The notes under the pieces: model-generated
Databases searched by the model: none
The model's input: the letters and a program-made list of their open reading frames with translations, nothing else
Told to the model about the DNA's origin: nothing
Program-made: the position numbers and the translations under genes
Shown here: positions 8,180 to 16,536 of the stretch, one piece after another
Numbering within the stretch: position 1 is the first letter of the stretch
Layout of the letters: the number at the start of each line of letters is the position of its first letter
Source: Mesorhizobium_K marinum
Lineage (GTDB): Bacteria > Pseudomonadota > Alphaproteobacteria > Rhizobiales > Rhizobiaceae
Length of the DNA: 64,000 nt
Assembly: GCF_040813715.1 (NCBI RefSeq)
Contig: NZ_JBFOCH010000002.1
Direction: 5' to 3' (one strand)

Positions 8180-9288
8180 ACGTCATCCGCGGCATCCTCC
8201 TGCGGCGCGAAGCCGGCATCGCCGCCATGATCGTCCTGGTGTGCGTCGCCGTCGGCCTCTACAAGCCGCAGTTCCTGACCCTGAACCAGCTGCGCGTCAT
8301 CCTCCTGCTGGTTCCGCTGATCATGATCGTCGCCATGGGGCAGATGCTTGTGCTGGTCGCCCGGCACGTCGATCTTTCGGTCGGTTCGATCCTCGGCTTC
8401 TCGGCCATGATCACCGGCATGATGTTCCGCGACATGCCCGACATTCCGTGGGGGTTGGGCTTCATCGTCGCGATCGGCACCGGCGCGCTGCTCGGCCTGG
8501 TCAACGGCGCGCTGGTCACGGTCTTCAAGCTTCCCGCCATTATCGTCACGCTCGGCACGCTCAACCTCTACCGCGGCCTCACCTTCATCGTCTCCAACGC
8601 GCGCCAGGTGGACCGGCAGTTCGTCCCGTCGGAGCTGAAGGCGATGAGCCAGACGTCGCCGATCTTCGGGATTCCCTGGATCATCTTCATGGCGCTCGGC
8701 GTGATCCTGCTCGCTTACTGGTTCACCCGGCATACGCAGGCCGGTCGCCAGGTCTTCGCGCTCGGCTCCAACCCGTCGGCGGCAGCGCTGCGCGGCGTCA
8801 AGGTCAACCAGATCACTCTGCTTGTCTTCACCATCTCGGGGGCGCTGTCGGGGCTGGCCGGCATCATGTACGCCAGCCGCTGGGGCTTCGTGAATCCGTC
8901 CAACACCGGCGCCGGGTTNNNCGTCAAGGTCAACCAGATCACTCTGCTTGTCTTCACCATCTCGGGGGCGCTGTCGGGGCTGGCCGGCATCATGTACGCC
9001 AGCCGCTGGGGCTTCGTGAATCCGTCCAACACCGGCGCCGGGTTCGAGTTCCAGGTCATCGCCGCAGTGGTCATCGGCGGCGTTTCGATCAACGGCGGCG
9101 TCGGCACCGTGTCGGGCGTCACGCTCGGCGTGCTCCTGCTGGGCTGCGTCGCGGCCGCGTTGCCGCTGCTCGGCATCCCGGGCACGGCGCAGGGCGCCAT
9201 CTACGGCGCGATCATCCTCGTCGCCCTGATCATCGACCGCTCGGTCAGGCAGCACGGCTTCGCCAGCCTGCGATGGAGGCGCGCATGA
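8176..9288 (+). CDS. rhaP: CUT2 sugar ABC transporter permease (split by a contig join)
   Basis: Polytopic RbsC-like permease. It begins MNVIRGILLRREAG at ATG 8176 and has the conserved VARHVDLSVGSILG segment, the KLPAIIVTLGTLNLYRG stretch and the late VIGGVSINGGVGTVSG loop typical of the family. As printed it holds an in-frame duplication of 126 bases (8796-8918 and 8922-9044 around NNN). Collapsing it gives 328 residues, the normal length. It overlaps neighbours on both sides by 4 bp. It forms the channel together with the next permease. Confidence 0.85.
   Translation: MNVIRGILLRREAGIAAMIVLVCVAVGLYKPQFLTLNQLRVILLLVPLIMIVAMGQMLVLVARHVDLSVGSILGFSAMITGMMFRDMPDIPWGLGFIVAIGTGALLGLVNGALVTVFKLPAIIVTLGTLNLYRGLTFIVSNARQVDRQFVPSELKAMSQTSPIFGIPWIIFMALGVILLAYWFTRHTQAGRQVFALGSNPSAAALRGVKVNQITLLVFTISGALSGLAGIMYASRWGFVNPSNTGAGXXVKVNQITLLVFTISGALSGLAGIMYASRWGFVNPSNTGAGFEFQVIAAVVIGGVSINGGVGTVSGVTLGVLLLGCVAAALPLLGIPGTAQGAIYGAIILVALIIDRSVRQHGFASLRWRRA
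8796..9044. repeat. Unmerged contig overlap (NNN at 8919-8921)
   Basis: Identical 123-base copies at 8796-8918 and 8922-9044 lie either side of NNN. Being in frame, the join would pass as an internal protein repeat in an automatic annotation, but it is an assembly artefact. Confidence 0.92.
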
Positions 9289-10286
9289 CCGCCACCGACA
9301 CATCGGCCCGGCCATCCGCCGTGAACGAGTCCGCGCCTGCGCGCCCGCTGTGGCATGTCGTCCTGGTGCGGCCCGAGACGATGACGCTCGTGCTCCTGAT
9401 TGCCGCGGTGATCTTCGCCAGCCACCTGTCGCCCTATTTCCTCGATGTCGAATACATCCTGCGCAGCTTCACGCTGTCGGCCGAGTTCGCCATCGTCGCC
9501 CTCGTTTTGACCATGGTCATCATAGCCGGCGAGATCGATCTCTCTCTGGCGGCCAACATGGCGCTTTCCGCCTGCCTCTTCGCCTGGGCGCAGGCAGCCG
9601 GCGCGCCGATCCCCGTCGCCGTCGCGATAGGCCTCGCCGCAGGGCTTGCGATGGGCGCGCTCAACGCGTTCATGGTCATCGCGCTGCAACTGCCGTCCAT
9701 CATCGTCACCATCGGCACCCTGACGCTCTATCGCGGGCTCGCCCAGGTGATCGCCGGCGACAAGTCGATCCGCGTCCCCGACTGGTTCATCGGCATCGAC
9801 AAGGTTCTGGTGCTCGGTGTGCCGATGCCGGTGGTCATCTTCGTGGTCGCCGCGCTGCTGCTCGGTCTGATCCTGGCCGGCACCATCTTCGGGCGGCAGA
9901 TCTACCAGATCGGCACCAACGAGACGGCGGCCCGCTACGCCGGCATCCGGACGCGGCGCATCAAGCTCGTGCTGTTCCTGCTGATGGGCGCGGTCGCCGC
10001 CATCGCCGGCATGATGACCGCCTCGCGCCTCGGTTCGGTGCGCTACGATCTCGGGCTCGGCGGCGAACTGCAGATGGTGCTGATGGCGATGCTCGGCGGC
10101 ACCTATATCTTCGGCGGACGCGGGACCATCCTCGGGACCTTTCTAGCCGCCTGGCTCCTCGTCGTGGTCTCGACCGGCATGACGGTCGCCAACCTTCTGC
10201 CTGCGATCCAGCTGACCGTGCTCGGCGTCCTGCTCATCGTCGCCATCATCGCCACCAACTTCATCTATTCCCGCACGCAGAGGTAG
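9285..10286 (+). CDS. rhaQ: CUT2 sugar ABC transporter permease, second subunit
   Basis: 333-residue inner-membrane permease of the RbsC family. A polar N-terminus (to about residue 25) precedes eight or more hydrophobic segments. Family segments include IIAGEIDLSLAANMALS, QLPSIIVTIGTLTLYRGLA and the late MLGGTYIFGGRGTILGTF. It pairs with the preceding permease as a heterodimer. Start at the ATG at 9285, overlapping the previous stop (ATGA). A small stem-loop follows its stop before the binding-protein gene. Confidence 0.86.
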   Translation: MTATDTSARPSAVNESAPARPLWHVVLVRPETMTLVLLIAAVIFASHLSPYFLDVEYILRSFTLSAEFAIVALVLTMVIIAGEIDLSLAANMALSACLFAWAQAAGAPIPVAVAIGLAAGLAMGALNAFMVIALQLPSIIVTIGTLTLYRGLAQVIAGDKSIRVPDWFIGIDKVLVLGVPMPVVIFVVAALLLGLILAGTIFGRQIYQIGTNETAARYAGIRTRRIKLVLFLLMGAVAAIAGMMTASRLGSVRYDLGLGGELQMVLMAMLGGTYIFGGRGTILGTFLAAWLLVVVSTGMTVANLLPAIQLTVLGVLLIVAIIATNFIYSRTQR

Positions 10287-10310
10287 CGGGCGTCGACCCG
10301 GGTTCGCCCG
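10287..10310 (+). other. Intercistronic stem-loop upstream of the binding-protein gene
   Basis: CGGGCG (10287-10292) pairs with CGCCCG (10305-10310) right after the permease stop. Such hairpins often protect or terminate transcripts so that the binding protein is made in excess over the membrane subunits. There is no T-tract, so processing is as likely as termination. Confidence 0.35.
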
Positions 10311-10347
10311 GATTGTTTCAACAGGACTTTAAACAGGAGGAAATGAA

Positions 10348-11340
10348 GTGCTGAAGAAATCACTGATAGCCCTGACCGCGGGCCTCGCCCTCTCCACGGC
10401 CGCCATTGCCCAGGACAAGATCGACATCGTCTTCATCGGCAAGAACACCGGCAACCCCTATTTCGACTCGCTCACCAAGGGCTTTGTCGAGGCCTGCCAG
10501 AAGATCGCCTGCAACTTCGAATTCGTCGCCCCGGCGACTGCCGAGGCGACCTCGCAGATTCCCTTCATCGAGGCGCAGATCCAGCGTGGCGTCGATGTCA
10601 TCGCCATCTCGCCCAACAGCCCGGACGCGCTGAACCAGGTGTTCGACGACGCCCGCGCCAAGGGCATCACGATCCTCACGGTCAACGGCGACATCACCGG
10701 CAACGAGTCGCATCGCGACGCGACCATCCTGCCCACCGACTTCACCAAGGTCGGCGCCGACCAGGTCGAGATGGTCGGCTCGCTGATCGACTATGAAGGC
10801 GAGATCGCCATCCTGTCGGCCACCACCGAGGCTCCCGACCAGAACTTCTGGATCGAGGGCATGAACGAGGCGATCAAGGATCCGAAATACGCCAAGATGA
10901 AGCTTGTCGCGACGGTCTATGGCGATGACCAGCCTGAGAAGTCGACGACCGAGATGGAAGCGCTGCTCTCCAACTACCCTGATCTCAAGGGTGTGATCGC
11001 GCCGACCACCGTCGGTGTCGCTGCCGCCGCCCAGGTGGTGCAGTCGCGCGGCGTCGCCGAGCAGGTCAAGGTGACCGGTCTCGGCCTGCCGAGCGAGATG
11101 CGCGACTTCATCAAGGACGGCACTGTCGAGGCGTTCCAGCTGTGGTCGCCCTACAACGAAGGCTGGCTGGCCGCCCACTTCTCCGTCGGACTGAAGAACG
11201 GCACCGCCAAGAACGAGGTCGGCGCGACCTTCGAAGTGCCGAACCTGGGGACCATCACCATCAACGAGGGCAACTCGATCAACACGCAGTCCTCGCTGAC
11301 CACCTTCAACGCCGAGAACATCGACCAGTTCGATTTCTGA
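10348..11340 (+). CDS. rhaS: CUT2 sugar-binding periplasmic protein (probable rhamnose-binding)
   Basis: Periplasmic binding protein (type I, RbsB/RhaS fold) of 330 residues with a signal peptide ending at AAIAQ. Start is GTG 10348 behind a perfect AGGAGG. The nearby ATG at 10343 cannot be used because it stops after three codons. It shows VFIGKNTGNPYFDSL at the N-terminus, the AQIQRGVDVIAISPNSPDAL segment, the ILPTDFTKVGADQVEM region and GLGLPSEMRDFIKDG. Last gene of the aldo/keto reductase-transporter operon, followed by a strong hairpin. Close in layout to rhizobial RhaS. The ligand is inferred from the neighbouring rhamnose genes. Confidence 0.85.
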   Translation: MLKKSLIALTAGLALSTAAIAQDKIDIVFIGKNTGNPYFDSLTKGFVEACQKIACNFEFVAPATAEATSQIPFIEAQIQRGVDVIAISPNSPDALNQVFDDARAKGITILTVNGDITGNESHRDATILPTDFTKVGADQVEMVGSLIDYEGEIAILSATTEAPDQNFWIEGMNEAIKDPKYAKMKLVATVYGDDQPEKSTTEMEALLSNYPDLKGVIAPTTVGVAAAAQVVQSRGVAEQVKVTGLGLPSEMRDFIKDGTVEAFQLWSPYNEGWLAAHFSVGLKNGTAKNEVGATFEVPNLGTITINEGNSINTQSSLTTFNAENIDQFDF

Positions 11341-11348
11341 TCCGGCCA

Positions 11349-11379
11349 GGGGACGCCGCCCGAAACGGCGGCGTTCCCC
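11349..11379. terminator. Bidirectional terminator-like hairpin
   Basis: GGGGACGCCGCC (11349-11360) faces GGCGGCGTTCCCC (11367-11379) with a 6-base loop and one bulge. It lies between the convergent rhaS and MFS genes, where a terminator for both is expected. Confidence 0.6.
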
Positions 11380-11412
11380 GCTGCGTGCCGCCGCGCTTGT
11401 GGATACGAGTCG

Positions 11413-12582
11413 CTAGGCCGGCTTCGTGGCCAGGCGCCTCAGGGCGGCGAGCCCGAGTGCTGGTCCTGGCGCCAGCATCAGGAATGCATAGCGCGGCCCG
11501 ACGACGTTGATCAGCCAGCCGAGAATCCCGATCGAGACGATCGTTATCGCGAAGCCGATGCAGTTGGCGATGGTCAGCGCCGAACCGACATAGGCCGGCG
11601 GGGCGAAGCGGGCGTTGAGCGTTGAGAACTGCGGCGAGTCCCCCGCAACCACCATGCCCCAGAACAGCAGGAAGGCCAGGAAGACCGGCAACGGCGCGAG
11701 GAACGCAAGCGGCGAAACGAGACAGCACAGGCCCGATGCGGACAACTGAATGAAGGCGACCCGGGCATTGCCGATCAACCGCGAGAGGTAGCCGCCGCCC
11801 ATGCAGCCGAGAAACCCGGCGGCGATCGCGGCAAAACTCCAAACCGAAACGCTCGCGCTGTCGGCGCCCAGGCGGGCAGCCAGCAGCATCGGCACAAAGG
11901 CGTAGAACGCGTAGAGTTCCCACATATGCCCGAAATAGCCGAAGGCCGACCCTCGGAACTCGGCCGAGCGGAAGATCGTCGCCAGGACGGTCGGGTCGAA
12001 ACGTGCGCCGGCCCGGAGATGCGGCCCGTCCGGAACCAGCAGGAACATCGCCAGGCCGCCGGCCACCGACACCGCCGATACCGCGAGAATCACCGCTTGC
12101 CAGGGCAGGTCGCCGCCCAGTCCGCGGATCAGATGCGGAAGTGCCGTTCCGAGCACCAGTGCTCCGACCAGCCAGCCGAGCGCCAGCCCGAGGTCGCGGT
12201 CGTACCAGCCCGAGGCGATCTTCATCCCGACGGGATAGATGCCGGCCAGAAAGAAGCCGGCGGCAAAGCGCGCGGCGAGCAGGGGCAGCAGTTCTCCGCC
12301 GCTCGCCAGCGTCGCGGCGTTCGCCGCCGCGCCAGCGAGCGCGGAAAGCAGGAAGATGATGCGCGGCGAGAAGCGGTCGGCGATCGCCAGCCATGCAAAG
12401 ACCAGGGTCCCGGCGATGAAGCCGAGCTGAACCGCGATGGTGATGTGGCCGACGGCCGAGGCAGGCAGGCCTGCGCTGTGCTGCAGGTCGGGGATAACCG
12501 CGTTGCCGGCGAACCACAGCGACGTCGAGGCGAACTGCGAGACGACGATCGTCGGCAGGATGCGGGCGGGGATGGCTGGCAT
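11413..12582 (-). CDS. MFS transporter
   Basis: Major facilitator superfamily permease of 389 residues with about twelve hydrophobic segments. Start at the ATG at 12582 (MPAIPARILPTIVVSQF). A charged signature between helices 2 and 3 reads WLAIADRFSPR, close to the MFS loop motif GxxxDRxGRR. The second half begins around GARFDPTVLATIF. It lies 47 bp downstream of the TPR-protein gene on the same strand and may be co-transcribed. Nothing in the sequence defines the substrate. Confidence 0.75.
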   Translation of the reverse strand: MPAIPARILPTIVVSQFASTSLWFAGNAVIPDLQHSAGLPASAVGHITIAVQLGFIAGTLVFAWLAIADRFSPRIIFLLSALAGAAANAATLASGGELLPLLAARFAAGFFLAGIYPVGMKIASGWYDRDLGLALGWLVGALVLGTALPHLIRGLGGDLPWQAVILAVSAVSVAGGLAMFLLVPDGPHLRAGARFDPTVLATIFRSAEFRGSAFGYFGHMWELYAFYAFVPMLLAARLGADSASVSVWSFAAIAAGFLGCMGGGYLSRLIGNARVAFIQLSASGLCCLVSPLAFLAPLPVFLAFLLFWGMVVAGDSPQFSTLNARFAPPAYVGSALTIANCIGFAITIVSIGILGWLINVVGPRYAFLMLAPGPALGLAALRRLATKPA

Positions 12583-12629
12583 GCGGAGATCCCGGCGGGT
12601 TGCTGGTACGGTTCCTGGCTGGTTGCGCG

Positions 12630-14291
12630 CTACTCGGCGGCCATGGCGGCCTGCGCGCAGAAGCAGCTCGCGGAGACGCGGCCGTCGGCGCGCGAGAGCG
12701 CAAAATCCAGCCGCTGCTTGAGTAGCCTCGCTTCTTCCGTTTCTCCAGCCTTGCGTCGATCGAGGCAATCCACGAGGCCCTTGAGGCTCCAGACATTGTC
12801 CGGATGGATCGTGGCGCGGGAAAGCTTCCCACCCAGGCCCAGATCTTCGCGATAGACGGCTTCGGCTTCCTCCATGCGCCCCTGCTCGAACAGCAGGGCT
12901 CCAAGCGCATGGCGTGTCGGCTGGATCCAGCCCCAAGGTTCGTCGTAGGGAAGCGCGTCGTCGAGCTCCACGGACCGGCGAAGATGAGCGAAGGCTGCCT
13001 CGAAATTGCCTTTGCGGTACTCGAGCTCGCCGTCGAGCATTGCCGCGGCGATTTCCAGCAGGTCGACGCAGGTGTTGTTGTGAAGATACCTGCTTTCGGG
13101 CACGCGCGCCTTGGCCTCGATGAATTCGAGCTTGATGGCCTCGGCCTCCGGGATCTGGCCGATCGCGGCATGCGCAACCCCCTTGGCATAGAGGCGCATC
13201 GCGTGGGTCACGCAGAACAGTTGCGGATCCTTCACGTCGGGCAGCGCGATGATATCGCGCCATTTGCCGAAGCGGATCATGACATGCTCCTTCATCGAGA
13301 AGTAGCTTTCAATGAAGTCGGCCATGGGCGGGGTCTCGACGCGCAGCAAGTCTTCCGGCGTCGTCTCGATCAGGCCTTCCGCGGCGCGAATGGCCGGCTC
13401 GTACTGACCGAGGAACATCGCCCCGTAGAGGGCGAAATGGTAGTTGTGGATACGATAGGCCGTGTAGAGATTCATCGCGCCTTCCCTCTCGACGAATTTG
13501 AGGTCGGCAGTGATCGCCTTCTCGTTCCAGAACAGCGTATCGCGATAGTTCCCGCACAGGATGTCGATATGCGTCGGCATGTGGATGAGATGGCCGGCGT
13601 CCGGAACGAGCGTGCGCAGCACGTCGCCGGTCTTCAGGGCCCGCTCCGGATGGGGGGACATTTCCATCAGGTGGACATGCAGGTGCAGAAGGCCCGGATG
13701 CTTCCAGGCTGACTGGTTGCGGAAGCATTTGTCGAGCACGGCCTCGGCTTCGGCGGTTCCGGCGCCCTTGGCGATGGTCGCATTCTTGAGGTCCCACATC
13801 TTCCAGGGCGTCACGTTCATGATCGCCTCGGCAAAGATGCAAGCGACGTCCAGGTCGTCGGGATGGGCGCGGTAGGCCTGGCGCATGGCGTCCATGAACG
13901 CGACGTTCCAGGGTTTCTGGTCCTCGATAGGGTCGCGTTGCGGGTAGCGCGCCGCCAGCGCCTCGATCAGCGCGCGCTCGGGCGGGCTGGCCTTGTCCTT
14001 CAGGGCAAGGGCGGCCTGGGTGGCGTCGTAGGCCGCTGCGAGCGCCTGCGCCTTTCCGGCGGGATCGAAGTGATGCCATTCCAGATTGTAGTTGGGGCCT
14101 ATGGCGTAGGCGACGCCCCAATGCGCCATCGCGCATTCCGGATCGTGCTCCAGCGCCCTGGTAAAGCACTTGACCGCTTCTTCGTGACCGTAGGCGAAGG
14201 TCCAGACCAGCCCGCGATTGAACCAGAGCTGAGCCTCGTCCTTCGATGTGGTGATGGTGCGCGAGTAAACGTCGATGTCGAAATAGGTCAT
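12630..14291 (-). CDS. TPR-repeat protein of unknown function
   Basis: Soluble protein of 553 residues without signal peptide or membrane segments. It has several tetratricopeptide-like helical pairs, seen as LWFNRGLVWTFAYGHEEAVK and CFTRALEHDPECAMAHWGVA near the N-terminus and GALLFEQGRMEEAEAVYRED near the C-terminus. The centre is rich in His (HPGLLHLHVHLMEMSPHP, HLIHMPTHID), which could suggest metal binding, and the tail ends in ASCFCAQ. Known relatives are annotated only as TPR proteins. Start at the ATG at 14291 behind TGGAGA. Partner and role unknown. Confidence 0.6.
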   Translation of the reverse strand: MTYFDIDVYSRTITTSKDEAQLWFNRGLVWTFAYGHEEAVKCFTRALEHDPECAMAHWGVAYAIGPNYNLEWHHFDPAGKAQALAAAYDATQAALALKDKASPPERALIEALAARYPQRDPIEDQKPWNVAFMDAMRQAYRAHPDDLDVACIFAEAIMNVTPWKMWDLKNATIAKGAGTAEAEAVLDKCFRNQSAWKHPGLLHLHVHLMEMSPHPERALKTGDVLRTLVPDAGHLIHMPTHIDILCGNYRDTLFWNEKAITADLKFVEREGAMNLYTAYRIHNYHFALYGAMFLGQYEPAIRAAEGLIETTPEDLLRVETPPMADFIESYFSMKEHVMIRFGKWRDIIALPDVKDPQLFCVTHAMRLYAKGVAHAAIGQIPEAEAIKLEFIEAKARVPESRYLHNNTCVDLLEIAAAMLDGELEYRKGNFEAAFAHLRRSVELDDALPYDEPWGWIQPTRHALGALLFEQGRMEEAEAVYREDLGLGGKLSRATIHPDNVWSLKGLVDCLDRRKAGETEEARLLKQRLDFALSRADGRVSASCFCAQAAMAAE

Positions 14292-14499
14292 ATGAAATCT
14301 CCATCACAATCGCCATTCACTCGTCGCATGGTAGCAAATTGCCGGCGTCGTCGCACCGCGGATCGAGTACCCGGGCGCAGGGTGTCAAAGACGGAGATCG
14401 AGCAAGCCCCCGCGCCGAACAGGGTCGTCGGAGTTCTTCTTCTTTTCTTCCCTAGGGTTGATAGGCGCAGCGGCGCAAGCGGCCGGCATTCGGCCGACG

Positions 14500-14822
14500 T
14501 TTCAGGCACCCGACGCACCGATCGGCCGAAGCCTGCGACAGTCCGCGTGGCGTTGCTGGAGGCCGGACAACGACCGTCACAGGCGCGGCCGCATCCCGGC
14601 TAGAAGCCGCCAGCGATGGCTGCCTCAGGCGAAGCGTTCCATCCAGGAAAACGATCCGNNNNNTTTCAGGCACCCGACGCACCGATCGGCCGAAGCCTGC
14701 GACAGTCCGCGTGGCGTTGCTGGAGGCCGGACAACGACCGTCACAGGCGCGGCCGCATCCCGGCTAGAAGCCGCCAGCGATGGCTGCCTCAGGCGAAGCG
14801 TTCCATCCAGGAAAACGATCCG
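14500..14822. repeat. Unmerged contig overlap (N at 14659-14663)
   Basis: 159 identical bases at 14500-14658 and 14664-14822. Both include the last codons of the hydroxypyruvate isomerase gene and its downstream region. Confidence 0.9.
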
Positions 14823-15208
14823 GTGGCCGGGCGATACTCGGCGCCGAACATCCCGGTGTATCCGGCCTCGACAATGGCGCGAAGCAGCCAGCCATAGTCG
14901 ACTTCNGCCTCCGGTTGATAACGCAGTGGCGCAAGCGGCCGGCATTCGGCCGACGCTTCAGGCACCCGACGCGCCGATCGTCCCCGATCGGCCAAGGCCT
15001 CCGACAGTCCGCGTGGCGTTGCTGGAGGCCGGACCCACGACCGTCGCAGTCGCGGCCGCATCCCGGCTAGAAGCCGCCATCGATGGCTGCCTCAGGCGAA
15101 GCGTTCCATCCAGGAAAACGATCCGGTGGCCGGGCGATATTCGGCGCCGAACATCCCGGTGTATCCGGCCTCGACAATGGCGCGAAGCAGCCAGCCATAG
15201 TCGACTTC
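14664..15208. repeat. Divergent contig overlap (N at 14906)
   Basis: 14664-14905 and about 14956-15208 are two versions of one region. They differ by scattered substitutions and an insertion of about ten bases. The differences point to strain variants rather than sequencing error. Confidence 0.75.
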
Positions 15209-15460
15209 GCCGTGATCCGGTTCGGCGCGATCCGGAACGGCCGCGAACTGGATGTGGCCGATCCGGNCCGCCAGCGATGGCTGCCTCAGGCGAAGCGTTC
15301 CATCCAGGAAAACGATCCGGTGGCCGGGCGATATTCGGCGCCGAACATCCCGGTGTATCCGGCCTCGACAATGGCGCGAAGCAGCCAGCCATAGTCGACT
15401 TCGCCGTGATCCGGTTCGGCGCGATCCGGAACGGCCGCGAACTGGATGTGGCCGATCCGG
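15074..15460. repeat. Unmerged contig overlap (N at 15267)
   Basis: 15074-15266 is nearly identical to 15268-15460 and covers the 3' end of the hydroxypyruvate isomerase gene. Confidence 0.88.
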
Positions 15461-16038
15461 TCGAGATGCGCGGCCACGGAGGCGAGCAGGTCGCCGCGCA
15501 TGATCTGCATGTGGTAGCAGTCGAACATCACCTTCGCCGCTCCCTGCGTCGCATCGACAACACGCAGGGCGCTGGAAAGATCCGGCAGGAAGTAGCCGGG
15601 TGCGTCGCGCGTGTTGAGCGGTTCCAGGAGCAGGCCGATGCCGTGCGGCGAGGCTGCTGCCGCCGCGTACCGCACATTGCCCGTGAAGGCGGCGAAGGCT
15701 TCTTCGCCGCTCGACTTTCCCGCCATGACGTGGATGTTGCGGCAACCGGTGGCTGCGGCCCATTCGATCGCCTGGTCGATCGCCGCGCGCGCTTCGACCT
15801 CGCGACCCGGAAGGGCGGAAAGACCGAAATCGCCGGCTGCGACGTCGCCGCGGGCCGTGTTGATGCCGAGCAGCGGCAGGTCGGTTTCGGCAAGCGCCTC
15901 GGCGACGACCGAGGCGTCCGTGTCGTATGGCCAGTGCAGTTCGACCGCGGCGAAGCCGTACCGCTTGGCCGCGCGGATGGCATCCGGCAGGGCGAGGTCG
16001 CGGAAGAGAAATCCCAGATTGGCTGAAAAGCGCATCAT
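15286..16038 (-). CDS. hyi: Hydroxypyruvate isomerase-family TIM barrel
   Basis: Sugar-phosphate-isomerase-like TIM barrel of 250 residues. Early MRFSANLGFLF, then AVELHWPYD, LLLEPLNTRD with the metal Glu, VMFDCYHMQIMRGD with Asp and His ligands, IGHIQFAAVPDR, EVDYGWLLRAI and GAEYRP with the second catalytic Glu. This matches Hyi (hydroxypyruvate to tartronate semialdehyde) and the related OtnI. Starts at 16038, or 16035 for the second Met, and overlaps the stop of a possible 28-residue reading frame. The stop is at 15286. Copies of its 3' end downstream are contig overlaps. No glyoxylate carboligase or tartronate reductase neighbour is seen. Confidence 0.8.
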   Translation of the reverse strand: MMRFSANLGFLFRDLALPDAIRAAKRYGFAAVELHWPYDTDASVVAEALAETDLPLLGINTARGDVAAGDFGLSALPGREVEARAAIDQAIEWAAATGCRNIHVMAGKSSGEEAFAAFTGNVRYAAAAASPHGIGLLLEPLNTRDAPGYFLPDLSSALRVVDATQGAAKVMFDCYHMQIMRGDLLASVAAHLDRIGHIQFAAVPDRAEPDHGEVDYGWLLRAIVEAGYTGMFGAEYRPATGSFSWMERFA

Positions 16039-16121
16039 TCGTCTCCGGCGGTGAGGCCGCGCGCGAACGTGGACGCGTCGGCGTCGCCGATCTGTCTCCT
16101 GAGCCTTGCGTCCTCGCTCAT
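16035..16121 (-). CDS. Possible 28-residue small protein coupled to hyi
   Basis: From the ATG at 16121 (behind GGGAGAT) the frame encodes MSEDARLRRQIGDADASTFA and eight more residues. It stops at a TGA that overlaps the hyi start. A ribosome site and stop-start overlap make translation plausible. The peptide is charged and has no membrane segment. It may be a remnant of a longer gene, a leader that couples hyi translation, or chance. I do not recognise it. Confidence 0.25.
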   Translation of the reverse strand: MSEDARLRRQIGDADASTFARGLTAGDE

Positions 16122-16217
16122 CGCGGATCTCCCGAAAAAACGCCGGCCGCCTTCTCGAAGAAGTCGGCGGAACCGGAATTGTCTGATTTGTGTGCCAGGG
16201 TCAGGACCTTGTCACCC

Positions 16218-16536
16218 TTGAGGAACTGGCGACGCGGGGCGTCTCGGGCAGGTGAATCAATCGAAGACAAACCGATATCCCACCCCCGGCTCAGTGCGGA
16301 TGATTTTCGGATTCGTCGGGTCACGCTCGATCTTGCCGCGCAATTGGCCAATGTATACGCGCAGGTATTGCATATNNNTTGAGGAACTGGCGACGCGGGG
16401 CGTCTCGGGCAGGTGAATCAATCGAAGACAAACCGATATCCCACCCCCGGCTCAGTGCGGATGATTTTCGGATTCGTCGGGTCACGCTCGATCTTGCCGC
16501 GCAATTGGCCAATGTATACGCGCAGGTATTGCATAT
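16218..16536. repeat. Unmerged contig overlap (NNN at 16376-16378)
   Basis: 158 identical bases at 16218-16375 and 16379-16536, covering the 3' end of kdpE. The first copy is an orphan end, so the real distance from kdpE to hyi is about 220 bases. Confidence 0.92.

Larger units (their letters stand above)
14292..15285. other. Non-coding region fragmented into four overlapping contig ends
   Basis: True intergenic sequence between hydroxypyruvate isomerase (ends at the TCA within GCCTCAGGCG) and the TPR gene should be about 330 bases. Here it appears several times: 14292-14658, 14664-14905, 14907-15266 and then 15268 onward, separated by N runs at 14659-14663, 14906 and 15267. The third version differs from the others by several substitutions and a small insertion near 14982. 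Partial copies of the 3' end of the isomerase gene are carried along. I see no gene, RNA or promoter that I can support in the unique part. Confidence 0.75.

Noticed and set aside
11306..13189. Minus-strand frame spanning MFS and TPR genes as one large fusion protein
   Set aside because: Frame differs from both genes; MFS and TPR proteins each have their own start, stop and motifs.
14458..16026. Repeat-rich plus-strand frame of about 520 codons near hyi, resembling a repeat protein
   Set aside because: It runs through N-separated contig duplicates and antisense to hyi; the repeats are assembly products.
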